Of a stretch of DNA of 64,000 nt, positions 38,754-47,639 are shown piece after piece; position 1 is the stretch's first letter, and every line of letters starts with the position of its first letter. Origin of the DNA: Nitrospinaceae bacterium UBA7883 (lineage in GTDB: Bacteria > Nitrospinota_A > UBA7883); NCBI GenBank assembly GCA_002500605.1, contig DLRR01000021.1, forward strand, positions 1 to 64,000. Direction: 5' to 3'. The notes under the pieces were generated by a model, which worked only from the letters and a program-made list of their open reading frames with translations, made no database searches and was not told where the DNA came from. Position numbers and translations under genes: made by a program.

Positions 38754-40466
38754 GTGGAACGTAATGTTAAACCATGGAATTTAATTTACCCAAGGAAGTA
38801 CATTTCACCTGAATTTAAAGTGGAGTCTTGGGAAGATCTTGAGGGTTACTATAGTCAGCTAGTTGATAGGCAGTTTTCTTCGCAAGATGAGCTAGTAGAC
38901 TGGTTGCTACAATGGTCCGAACTTCACGATGTCACAGATGAGTTTTGCACCCGCAGATACATAGAAATGACTTGTCACACAGACAGCAAAATAAAAAGAG
39001 AAGAATACCTCTACTGCGTGCGGGAAATACAACCTAAAGTTACTAAGCTTGCCGATGTCCTAAACCGTAAATATTACGATTCGCCAATAAGCAAAGAATT
39101 GGATATAGAACAATATGGGCAACTCAATAAAATTGTGGGGGTGTCCATAGAGTTGTTTGAGGAAAAAAACATTCCAATTCAGATAAAACTCTCTGAACTA
39201 TCACAACAGTATCAGGAGATCATGGGCGCTATGACTGTAAATTTTGAAGGTAGCGAGAAAACGTTTCCCGAAATGTCTAAGTACCTACGTGAAACAGATA
39301 GGAATTTGCGACAAAAAGCTTTTACCGCCGTAACAAAAAGGCGCATGGATGATAAAGACAAACTAGATGACCTTTTTGACGAAATGGTGATTCACAGAAC
39401 CAAGTTTGCACAGAATCTGGGGATGACCGGTTATAGGGAATTTTGTTTTAGATCGAAACTTCGTGACTATACTCCCGACGACTGTATGGAGTTTCATAAG
39501 TCAATTGAAAAAACTGCTGTGCCGTTAGCCAAAAAAATAAACGCTAAGCGCAGAAAAACCATGGATCTAAGTGCACTATGTCCATGGGATACTGAAGTTG
39601 ATGAACGGGGACGCGAACCATTAAAACCGTTTGAAAAAGTCGATGATTTAAAGCGAGGAGTCGGCGAAATATTCATGTCAGTAGACAGCCGCCTAGGTGA
39701 ACGCTACAAATCTCTACTAAAATCAATGGACTTGGACAGCCGCAAAGGCAAGGCTCCCGGAGGATACCAGACCACTCTCTCTGAGTCTAGGACTCCTTTC
39801 ATCTTTACAAACGCGGTAGGCTCCCAAAATGATGTTAATACTCTGCTACATGAATGTGGCCACGCATTTCATACATTGCAATCTAGGGGGCTTGAGTTAA
39901 CTTGGTGTCGCCATGCAGCTATGGAGTTTTGTGAAGTAGCCTCCATGAGCCAAGAATTAATATGTGGGGAAAAACTCGAACCATTTTATCCATATCTCGA
40001 ACAACAGAAAAGAGCGAGAACCGAGCACCTACGTAATTTGGTAGGCCTGTTCGGTTGGGTCGCACATGTGGACGCCTTTCAACATTGGATTTATACAAAT
40101 CCTGAGCACAGCAAAAAGCAACGCAGTGATAAATGGGTGGAGCTGTCTGAGCGATTTGATGTAGGCATAGACTGGTCAACAATAAGCCATGAGGCTAGAG
40201 CTAGCCAATGGCACAAACAACTGCACATATTTGAGGTTCCATTCTACTACATTGAATATGCTATAGCCCAGCTTGGTGCGTTGCAAATATACAGAAATTA
40301 TAAGCTAGACAAGGATAAAGCCATAATAAAATACCTAGAAGCCCTATCCCTTGGTGGAGCAAAACCAGCTAAAGAACTGTTTAGCATTGCAGGCATCAAG
40401 TTTGATTTCTCCCAAGAACTGCTTGGCAACTTGATGGATATGGTTTCCGCTGAAATTGAGATGTAA
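38754..40466 (+). CDS. M3-family oligoendopeptidase (PepF-like)
   Basis: A cytoplasmic zinc metallopeptidase of 570 residues. The catalytic motif HECGHAFHT (HExxH form) lies near residue 367, and the downstream metal-ligand glutamate is in the MEFCEVASMS stretch. The helical N-terminal half (~1-200) is normal for PepF/oligoendopeptidase F. It starts at a GTG at 38754. The likely role is degradation of short peptides. The small BFD-like gene follows 26 bp downstream and may be co-transcribed. Confidence 0.9.
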   Translation: MERNVKPWNLIYPRKYISPEFKVESWEDLEGYYSQLVDRQFSSQDELVDWLLQWSELHDVTDEFCTRRYIEMTCHTDSKIKREEYLYCVREIQPKVTKLADVLNRKYYDSPISKELDIEQYGQLNKIVGVSIELFEEKNIPIQIKLSELSQQYQEIMGAMTVNFEGSEKTFPEMSKYLRETDRNLRQKAFTAVTKRRMDDKDKLDDLFDEMVIHRTKFAQNLGMTGYREFCFRSKLRDYTPDDCMEFHKSIEKTAVPLAKKINAKRRKTMDLSALCPWDTEVDERGREPLKPFEKVDDLKRGVGEIFMSVDSRLGERYKSLLKSMDLDSRKGKAPGGYQTTLSESRTPFIFTNAVGSQNDVNTLLHECGHAFHTLQSRGLELTWCRHAAMEFCEVASMSQELICGEKLEPFYPYLEQQKRARTEHLRNLVGLFGWVAHVDAFQHWIYTNPEHSKKQRSDKWVELSERFDVGIDWSTISHEARASQWHKQLHIFEVPFYYIEYAIAQLGALQIYRNYKLDKDKAIIKYLEALSLGGAKPAKELFSIAGIKFDFSQELLGNLMDMVSAEIEM

Positions 40467-40492
40467 GTTGTTTTGTAAGAACGGTAATCTGC

Positions 40493-40705
40493 ATGCACAG
40501 TAAAGAAGAAATTATTGACGGTTTAAGGATTGCTTGCCAATGTAAGGCTATTCAAAAAAAGGTGTTTATAAAGTTGATAGATGATGGCATCAGAAAAGTT
40601 ACTAGACTTCAAATAACAACCGGTGCAGGGTCAGGACCTTGCGGAGGAAAGCGATGCACGCCAAAACTTAAGGAGTTGTTAAAAAGTAGAGCAGCAAAAA
40701 GTTAA
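40493..40705 (+). CDS. small BFD-like [2Fe-2S]-binding protein
   Basis: A 70-residue protein with four cysteines in the pattern C15-x-C17-x32-C50-x4-C55, the second pair within GAGSGPCGGKRC. This matches the Fer2_BFD-type domain found alone in Bfd and as a tail on several flavoprotein dehydrogenases. It probably carries one [2Fe-2S] cluster and passes electrons or aids iron release from bacterioferritin. Neither bacterioferritin nor the flavoprotein partner is adjacent. It lies at the left border of the redox island, which may be coincidence. Confidence 0.75.
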   Translation: MHSKEEIIDGLRIACQCKAIQKKVFIKLIDDGIRKVTRLQITTGAGSGPCGGKRCTPKLKELLKSRAAKS

Positions 40706-40847
40706 ATAGCCTCAAGAATTGCCTTCGCGTCCAGCTTGATCACAGTAACCTTACGACGTTCAAACCAGCAACAATTAATAAAGTCTTAATTCATAGACAA
40801 GTTGCGGCTGATTATCCTCACGGTAGACTTAACCATTAAAAGCACGG

Positions 40848-42656
40848 TTACTTTTCTTTTCTCCATTTTCTAGACAAAAATACCTGCAATCCACAAATTG
40901 CTAAAAAGGACAGCGCAGTGTAGCCATAAACTTGAACCGGCATTGGTTTTTCTAAATATAAGTAATACCACGATGAAACTGACTTTCGCATGCCGATATC
41001 TTTGTTCCACCCATCCCATGCGTTGACAGCAATAGGAATAAATTTTCCCGGCTCAAACTGAATATCCTTTTTATTTTCTGTCACAAGTGGACGTTTCATT
41101 ACCACTGTCCAGACACCATCATTAAAACTGGCTGAGCTTGTAACTGCTTGGGATGTATCGGCTTGAATTTTAAAGCTCTTTTTAAAACCTTTTGCGTTTA
41201 CTTCGATCACAGCAGGACCTTTCTTACCAATGGTGTCATCCGGCTTAATATCAGCTACAGTGAATTTCACAGCAAGTTTTTCACCGCCGGCGGCTATTGC
41301 TGCTTTCAAGTCGGCCATTTGTTTTCGTTGTGTTTCCACAAGACTTTTTGATACTAAGTCATAATCAGAGCGCCACCACCACATGTTCACTTCATGCCTT
41401 GGGTCCCCATTTAAAAAGTGTGGTTTCTCAGAGCCACCTTGGAGCTTTACAGGGAACTGCAGCATTACTGAGTCTCGGTACCTGCCCGGTTTGTAGTCTG
41501 AGGAGTATATTGGCACATATGTTTGTAAACCACCTCGATCTTCTGGCTTTTTCTTAGCGGTCTGGTGGAGCTGTTCATTTCCTTCATGGATAACGTTTGC
41601 AAACCTGTCATGCCAACTGAGGCGAAATGCAATTTCCTTGTCGTTGTACAGAGCCTGTACTTCTACCAAATCAACAGTAATATTTTGCCACCTAGGTTTG
41701 ATCAGAACATTGCCAGTGAGTAACACATCAATCTTTCCAGACCGTTTCCACATTTCATCTTCAGGGTTTACAGGTAATTCTCCTTCCACTTTGGGAACCT
41801 GCAGGTTTTGTTCTTCATTTGGTTTATACTGCAAAGACTGCACAAAATGGGCTAGGGCCCATCGCTCCTCCTCTTTTATTGAATTTGCAAAAGATGGCAT
41901 TGGTGTTCCGTTCAAACCTGTGGTAAATCGTGAGAAAATTTCTTTCACGCTTGCACCACCTTTATACTTCCACTCTTTTGTAAGATCACGTGGAGCTATG
42001 GAAAAACCCCAATCGTCTTTCATACCGTTAGCTGATACACCATTACCACGACCATTTTCTCCGTGGCACTGGGCACACTTCGCTTTTTTATAAATCTCCT
42101 CACCATTATTAATAAGCTCATCAGACGCTGTTGGGCCATCCCCGATTTTTACCAACTTATTATATCGATATTCTGCTTTATCATCAGCGTCATCTGCATT
42201 CTTATATTCTTCGTCAAGCATCCACAATGAAAAGTCTGGGGTATCGGAAAATGTTTGGATGAAATAAATTACTCCCCATCGTTCCTCCTCAGTAAGGCCT
42301 GTTTTCGTTAACTCATCATCAAAAGATTGCATTGCTGTGCCTTGAATGCCTTTAGATATAGTTTCAAATAAATCTTCGTCTAGCGGCAGAGCTCCGCTAG
42401 CTGTTGAGCGAAATTTAAAAACGTTAGTTTTAAAGTTACGTGGGCGTGGGTTTAAGAACTCAGCAACCGGACCATCACCACCGCCATCAACCCCATGGCA
42501 AAAACTGCATCGTTCAAAATATGTAATGCGGCCCTTATCTAACAGCTCTTTTGTTTTAACTGGCTTTGGCTCTTTCGGTTCTATCGCCGCATTTATCTGA
42601 CTGGTACCTATTAAGGTGATCCACCCCAATATCAAAAACGCGATTCTTACAGTCAT
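40848..42656 (-). CDS. di-haem cytochrome c fused to ethylbenzene-dehydrogenase-type haem domain (module A)
   Basis: A 602-residue protein. Signal peptide (~1-23), haem c motif 1 CSFCH (Cys50-His54), haem c motif 2 CAQCH (Cys194-His198). A ~270-residue domain follows (about 300-570) resembling the haem b gamma subunit of ethylbenzene/selenate/chlorate-type molybdoenzymes and nitrite oxidoreductases. A C-terminal helix (~577-593) ends in RKWRKEK, anchoring the bulk in the periplasm. It begins 3 bp after the preceding cytochrome gene and ends the operon. The module B counterpart is at 47640-49160. The proposed role is an electron carrier between the CydA-like complex and a periplasmic partner; I know of no characterised protein with this exact fusion. 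Confidence 0.8.
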   Translation of the reverse strand: MTVRIAFLILGWITLIGTSQINAAIEPKEPKPVKTKELLDKGRITYFERCSFCHGVDGGGDGPVAEFLNPRPRNFKTNVFKFRSTASGALPLDEDLFETISKGIQGTAMQSFDDELTKTGLTEEERWGVIYFIQTFSDTPDFSLWMLDEEYKNADDADDKAEYRYNKLVKIGDGPTASDELINNGEEIYKKAKCAQCHGENGRGNGVSANGMKDDWGFSIAPRDLTKEWKYKGGASVKEIFSRFTTGLNGTPMPSFANSIKEEERWALAHFVQSLQYKPNEEQNLQVPKVEGELPVNPEDEMWKRSGKIDVLLTGNVLIKPRWQNITVDLVEVQALYNDKEIAFRLSWHDRFANVIHEGNEQLHQTAKKKPEDRGGLQTYVPIYSSDYKPGRYRDSVMLQFPVKLQGGSEKPHFLNGDPRHEVNMWWWRSDYDLVSKSLVETQRKQMADLKAAIAAGGEKLAVKFTVADIKPDDTIGKKGPAVIEVNAKGFKKSFKIQADTSQAVTSSASFNDGVWTVVMKRPLVTENKKDIQFEPGKFIPIAVNAWDGWNKDIGMRKSVSSWYYLYLEKPMPVQVYGYTALSFLAICGLQVFLSRKWRKEK

Positions 42657-42659
42657 TTA

Positions 42660-43613
42660 CTACTCCAGTTTCTCGGGTATACGCGGAGTTTTCTCCGCTA
42701 GGTTGTATTCACCCAGGATAATTGTCCACCGTTCTTCTTCGCTCAAGTCAAGCTCCCATACTGGCATGGCTGAATCCCAGGGGGTTGATTCTTTTGGAAG
42801 TCCGAGCCCTCCAGTGCTCACACGCCAAAAAGTGTAGCCTTCTACTACTGTTTCAATGGTTCCGTTGTCAGTGAAGTTAATTGGGCGAAGCTTAAAACCA
42901 TAGGCCATCGGTCCGTCACCAGCAGTGCTGTCACCATGGCACGGCCGACAATTGATTTGGTACATAGCCCTGCCTTCGAATAGCCTCTTTTCCATGAGAG
43001 CCTCTTTGGCCAAATTCTTATCGACTTTGCCAGCTTTTAATTGTTCTAAAAACTTAAACACGGGAGCCGTTGGTATGTGGTCTATGTTGGTAAAGGTTCT
43101 CCCTACCTCATTAACTTGAGGGAAGTACTTCACGTTATTATTTTTTACTTGGTCAACAAACTCGTCGATCTCTACGTCAGTGGGATTTGCCATTGGATTT
43201 TGCGCAGTTTCAAACTTTTTAGGAAAGTTTGATGATGGATGCTGTATGCGAAGTGCCACAGGTGATGCCACTGAAGGCTTTACCCAGTTGAACACTCCGG
43301 CGCAAACCACTAATGGGGTTAGGATCATTATAATTAGCTGCACCATGCGACCATAAGCTCCGCTTAATGAGCTTTTGATCGGATGCATAAAGTTCTTCAA
43401 CGTGTCTTCGTCAGAGGTTATATACACAAATGTTCCGACGATTATTAGGACTGCATAGAACAAGAATAATGTTGATGGCACCGTTAAAGGGAAATCGAGG
43501 CCTGTAATTATTCTCGAAACAGCAGGTATGCCAAATTTTATAAGGGCCACAACTATGGTAAGAGTTATTACCACCCACCAAAACATGCTACTTGATTTCT
43601 CCTGTTTGCTCAT
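42660..43613 (-). CDS. membrane-anchored mono-haem cytochrome c (module A)
   Basis: About 317 residues. The N-terminal third has three hydrophobic helices; the periplasmic remainder has one haem c motif, INCRPCHG, near residue 222, followed by GDGPMAYGFKLRPINF. A methionine in SAMPVWE probably supplies the sixth haem ligand. The frame is open to a TTG at 43634, but the ATG at 43613 with GGGGA upstream is preferred. It is paralogous in layout to 49157-49930 of module B, sharing the FWRVSTGGLGLPKE-like and MPVWE-like segments. Confidence 0.82.
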   Translation of the reverse strand: MSKQEKSSSMFWWVVITLTIVVALIKFGIPAVSRIITGLDFPLTVPSTLFLFYAVLIIVGTFVYITSDEDTLKNFMHPIKSSLSGAYGRMVQLIIMILTPLVVCAGVFNWVKPSVASPVALRIQHPSSNFPKKFETAQNPMANPTDVEIDEFVDQVKNNNVKYFPQVNEVGRTFTNIDHIPTAPVFKFLEQLKAGKVDKNLAKEALMEKRLFEGRAMYQINCRPCHGDSTAGDGPMAYGFKLRPINFTDNGTIETVVEGYTFWRVSTGGLGLPKESTPWDSAMPVWELDLSEEERWTIILGEYNLAEKTPRIPEKLE

Positions 43614-43630
43614 AACTGTTCGTTCCCCAT

Positions 43631-44746
43631 TCAACTTTGTTTATTGTCGTTGACCAAGTCTCTAATTGGCACATTTTGAGATTGCTGGTCTGGTCCCGAT
43701 GTCGGCTGAGTGTCTTCAGTTGTTATCTGGTCACCGGTTAATGTTCTAACATAGGCCAAGATGTCGTGAAATTCATCAACTGATAGAATTTCAGCGAAGT
43801 TTCCAGGCATTATGGATTTCTTCATAATCTTAAATTTCTTAACATCGGACTTCATCACTTTCTTTATCTCTCCTGTAGGCTGGCCAATCAGAAAATATTC
43901 TGGTGTGTCTTCCTTCTTAGTTCCTGCAATTCTCTGGCGGTCATTTGTGAGCACTAGAAGTGGCTCATAGCCACTGACGATTACCGCTGACGAGTCTACT
44001 ATGGACTCTATGATATATTTAAGAGTTCTAGTCCCCGATACACTGGTAAGTGGAGGGCCAACCTGTCCACCCTTCGATCCAACACTGTGGCACTTAGCAC
44101 AACCAGCCTTACTATTTTCATTCCAAAATAGTTCCTTTCCTTTCTCTGGGTCACCAGGTAAATAAGGCTCAAATGGCTGCATTGCTACTTGACTAGAAGT
44201 CGCTGCCGCTTCGATTTTTACAAGAAAATCTTTGGCTATACCGCTTGGTTTTAAAATTTGCTCGTCAGTTATTTCGCTACCAAGGGAAGCAAGAAACATA
44301 ATCACTGCTTTAACCTCGTCCGGAGTTAGGCCTATTGGTGGTTTGTAAACTACGGGCATCTCGTTTTTATACCCATCCACAACAAAAGCCCCTGGTTCCC
44401 CAATACATTCATAGAGGTAGTCCACTGCATTCCATGGTTTACCAGTTTTTTGTGCTCTTAACTTTGCTCGTTCAAAAGCTCTCTCTCCTATTGGAATCTG
44501 AAAATTTTCGCCCATGACGCCCAAGTTTGGGCAACGTATGGCTGACCCTTTGTCACCAACTGAATGACAAGTGGAACACTTGCCTTTGCCATAGAATATC
44601 TGTTCTCCAGCTTCTACGTTGATCCCTTCTACGACAACCTGCTTGTCAAACCCACCAGTCATGTCAGTTATGGTATAACCTATATAGACATAAACAACGA
44701 TCAACGAAACTAAAAATATAAAAACGCGAAGAACCGCCTTAGCCAT
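43631..44746 (-). CDS. membrane-anchored di-haem cytochrome c (module A)
   Basis: A 371-residue protein with one N-terminal anchor helix (~7-25) and two periplasmic class-I-like haem c domains. Motif 1 is CSTCH (Cys57-His61) and motif 2 is CAKCH near residue 218. Each is followed by a glycine-rich KG segment and a later methionine (MPVVY, MPGNF) as likely axial ligand. A Gln/Asp-rich tail follows. It starts 10 bp after the CydA-like gene. The counterpart in module B is 49933-50811. Confidence 0.83.
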   Translation of the reverse strand: MAKAVLRVFIFLVSLIVVYVYIGYTITDMTGGFDKQVVVEGINVEAGEQIFYGKGKCSTCHSVGDKGSAIRCPNLGVMGENFQIPIGERAFERAKLRAQKTGKPWNAVDYLYECIGEPGAFVVDGYKNEMPVVYKPPIGLTPDEVKAVIMFLASLGSEITDEQILKPSGIAKDFLVKIEAAATSSQVAMQPFEPYLPGDPEKGKELFWNENSKAGCAKCHSVGSKGGQVGPPLTSVSGTRTLKYIIESIVDSSAVIVSGYEPLLVLTNDRQRIAGTKKEDTPEYFLIGQPTGEIKKVMKSDVKKFKIMKKSIMPGNFAEILSVDEFHDILAYVRTLTGDQITTEDTQPTSGPDQQSQNVPIRDLVNDNKQS

Positions 44747-44756
44747 TCCGCCCTCC

Positions 44757-46898
44757 CTATTGAACTTCCACAGGCTCAGCCTGGGCCGGATTTGATTTCT
44801 TACCAGCTTTCGAAATGGCTGATAGCCAAAACATTATTGCCACCGCAGATAGAAACACCAGCGTGGCCATTGATACCATTACAGTCATTGTGAAATTAGT
44901 GGGCGTAAAGGCCCATTCAGATGTATCCTTCAATACTCCATAGATATGCCAATCAGTCCTGAGACCGGATCGGATAAAACCCATAAGGCCCATATTAAAT
45001 GTAATAAAAATGCAAAGCGTTAGAAGGGCATATTGTGAGCGAGAGGATATTTGTCCCCACCTCATTTCGCCCATCGATTTCGCCCCACGAAATAAAAAGA
45101 TATCAATTGCCGTAACGAGAACTATGGCACTTATAAGCTGAATGAATTGGCTGACTGCTATGTTTCGAAGGAACGGCGAAGCTTTCTCCATTACAACAAA
45201 ACCATAAACTCCGAGGAAAATAACAACACTAAATATTATCCAAGCTAGGTAAATGTATTGGGCCAAAACCCCTTTGTCTTTGATTGCCAAGACTGATGAG
45301 ATTACTATCATCAAACATGTTGCAAATAAAAGCATAGCCACTGTTTTAAAATATTGCACCCGGTCTGGAGGAAGATCCAACTCCTGTGGGTCAAGGCTGT
45401 ACATTGCCCAGGCATATTGGCCTATTAAATAAAGGCATATAAACGCCGCAATAGATATTGCTATCACTGGGCCCTTGCCCTGTTTAGAAATTGGCACCAT
45501 ATCTCCCATATTGGCCCGCCTATAGAGCATAAAGCTAATAAATGTTGAAATTATAATTAGATTAACTACCGCATTTTTGGCTGGCATCAGGCCAAGGTAT
45601 TTTAAAGTGGGATGGTATTGGGATCCGCCCATTGCGCTAACTTCCGCCCCTGTTAACGGCATATTGTGGGGTGTAAGCCATATGGCAAATGAAATGAGAA
45701 CAAAAGCGTTCAGGTACTTTACAAATCCTCGATACCTCTCAGCACCAGGTATTCGCTCCATCCCAATCCATAAGTAATAGCATGAGATTAGGAAAAGTGA
45801 TCCTACCAACATTGCTTGTATTATGAATGTCCATGAAAAGTCACCACCCATCATGTTATTACCCATGACTGCACTATTGGAATATACCTCGCGGCCAAGA
45901 TAATATCCGGCAAAAGGTAGTGGAATCAGTCCGCAGATACCAACAAAGTTTGAAACATACCCCATCCAGTCGTAATGGGCGCGGTCCTCTGGCGTAGTAG
46001 AACCGATGAACTTGACAGCAGCATAAGCTCCAGCCACAAAACCGCCAAAAGCTATGTTGCCCAGCATTCTATGTATTCCAATCGGTGCCCATAGAGTATT
46101 CATAACTGCATCCAGTGTCGTGCCTACAAATTGGCCTGTATTTGGATCAATGCCAGAAGGACTCATCATGTATGCTGCCCATGAATTTGCCACCATCATT
46201 ATCAGTGTGCCAAAAACGTTTAACCAAACACCCACCCAAACATGCAGACCCTTTTTACTTTTAACAACAAAAAACCCAAGACCGGCAATTACAAGCACTA
46301 CAGCCCAAAAAGGCTGAATTGCTCCATGGTAATGTCCAAAAGCTCCAAACTGGACTCCTGCAGCTAATAAAATTGTTCCCACACCCATAGCGGCAAAGGA
46401 ATATCCAACTAATTTGGGCCATGGCGAGGTGTCGTTCATCCAGTCCCATCCATAGTAGTAGACGTACAGACACAACGTCTCACCAAAAAACAGTAGAGCA
46501 TAAAAAATCATGGCGTCCCCAAAGGCGTTGGCCATAAAACTGAAAAATGTTGGATATAGTGCAACAAAAACAAAAAGCAGCAACCCTCCTAATGCAGCAG
46601 TTGTTGCGTAAGCAACGGAAAGTAAACCGGTGAATTCTTTAGCCAAACCATCAAACTTTTTATCACCATTTCTAAAGCCGATGTACTCAATTAGTACCGC
46701 AAATATTGGGACACCAAGAACAAATGCCCCTAAGTAAAGATGCATCTGTGCAATGAACCAGACCAACTTACGAGAGGACAAACCAAACACCTGGCCATAA
46801 TCACCGTCTCCGGCAAGGGCCTGAGACGATGCGACAAAAATCATGGCCATTGCCATTGCTACAACTTTAGTGACCCGTGATTTTGGCACTTTATACAT
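44757..46898 (-). CDS. large CydA-like cytochrome b membrane protein (module A)
   Basis: About 713 residues with a predicted signal peptide or extra helix (~10-30) and ~14-16 helices. The N-terminal ~420 residues align by eye with CydA: His53 in QMHLYLGAFVLG (haem b595-type ligand), Glu140 in FFGETLCLYVYYYGWD and His276 in IHRMLGNIAFGG (b558-type ligand). The CydA GRQPW signature is replaced by GYYLGREVY. A ~250-residue multi-helix C-terminal extension ends with an R-x-QYALL...GLMGFIRSGLR...FTPT block shared with the module B copy. The ATG at 46898 has AGGAG upstream. No CydB follows, so it is probably not a canonical oxygen reductase; quinol:cytochrome c electron transfer is inferred. Confidence 0.82.
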   Translation of the reverse strand: MYKVPKSRVTKVVAMAMAMIFVASSQALAGDGDYGQVFGLSSRKLVWFIAQMHLYLGAFVLGVPIFAVLIEYIGFRNGDKKFDGLAKEFTGLLSVAYATTAALGGLLLFVFVALYPTFFSFMANAFGDAMIFYALLFFGETLCLYVYYYGWDWMNDTSPWPKLVGYSFAAMGVGTILLAAGVQFGAFGHYHGAIQPFWAVVLVIAGLGFFVVKSKKGLHVWVGVWLNVFGTLIMMVANSWAAYMMSPSGIDPNTGQFVGTTLDAVMNTLWAPIGIHRMLGNIAFGGFVAGAYAAVKFIGSTTPEDRAHYDWMGYVSNFVGICGLIPLPFAGYYLGREVYSNSAVMGNNMMGGDFSWTFIIQAMLVGSLFLISCYYLWIGMERIPGAERYRGFVKYLNAFVLISFAIWLTPHNMPLTGAEVSAMGGSQYHPTLKYLGLMPAKNAVVNLIIISTFISFMLYRRANMGDMVPISKQGKGPVIAISIAAFICLYLIGQYAWAMYSLDPQELDLPPDRVQYFKTVAMLLFATCLMIVISSVLAIKDKGVLAQYIYLAWIIFSVVIFLGVYGFVVMEKASPFLRNIAVSQFIQLISAIVLVTAIDIFLFRGAKSMGEMRWGQISSRSQYALLTLCIFITFNMGLMGFIRSGLRTDWHIYGVLKDTSEWAFTPTNFTMTVMVSMATLVFLSAVAIMFWLSAISKAGKKSNPAQAEPVEVQ

Positions 46899-46945
46899 CT
46901 TACAGTCGCTCCTATGCATGACTTATATCAAAACTTAGCTAACAA

Positions 46946-47626
46946 TTATTCGCCGATACTAATGTTAAGTATATTGTCACCATTCTTTACAGTTATATCC
47001 TTCTCTATTTCACCAAGTTTCTCGTGCCAAACTAATACCTTGTATTTCCCAGGCTTCACATTTTTAATCTCAAACGCTCCATTGGTAGCAGATACTGAAG
47101 CTGCAGATCCATCCGTCACTACTACCCATGCATTCATCCACTCATGGATGTCACATTGAACCTTAATCACTTCTGGAACCTCGAAACCTTCGTCGACCTT
47201 TTTTGTCTTCATTGTTCCGGGCTGGCTAAAGTTGACTGGATCGTTTTCAAAACCAAATGTATGGAAATTGTGAGTTATGCCATCGTTGTTATTCACAACA
47301 ACAGCCGACTCAGCTGTGGTTGTGATGACATGGGGTACGAACTGGCAGCCGTTCTGTGCTATCTCCACGACACCAGGTTTACCTTCTCCCGCTCCAAGGA
47401 TCTGTACTACTGCATTTTTTACTCCGCCTGATTTAGAAATAATCGCGTTTTCTGTCATAAGGTTCGACTTACCGCAAATAGCCTGATCCTTTGTTACTTT
47501 AATGGCTTTCTGCTTATTTGCAACTTTGGTTGATACAATTCCTTTGACCGTTGCAGCTGACACAGTTTGAACAGACACGAAAACAACCAAACATATTAAT
47601 AGTCCTATACCAACAGTTTTATTCAT
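46946..47626 (-). CDS. exported blue-copper-like protein (between modules B and A)
   Basis: A 226-residue protein with a signal peptide (~1-24). It has a cupredoxin-like domain with a candidate type-1 copper site: His119 or His122 (THNFH), Cys158, His161 and Met164 (CDIHEWM). The C-terminal ~45 residues (GAFEIKNVKPGKYKVLVWH) are a carboxypeptidase-regulatory-like beta domain. Two further cysteines (Cys51, Cys94), also conserved in the paralogue at 53435-54181, may form a disulfide or a second site. It lies 13 bp after the module B fusion cytochrome and 47 bp before the module A CydA-like gene, so it should be co-expressed and is a plausible mobile electron carrier. Confidence 0.8.
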   Translation of the reverse strand: MNKTVGIGLLICLVVFVSVQTVSAATVKGIVSTKVANKQKAIKVTKDQAICGKSNLMTENAIISKSGGVKNAVVQILGAGEGKPGVVEIAQNGCQFVPHVITTTAESAVVVNNNDGITHNFHTFGFENDPVNFSQPGTMKTKKVDEGFEVPEVIKVQCDIHEWMNAWVVVTDGSAASVSATNGAFEIKNVKPGKYKVLVWHEKLGEIEKDITVKNGDNILNISIGE

Positions 47627-47639
47627 TAGGTAACTCCTC

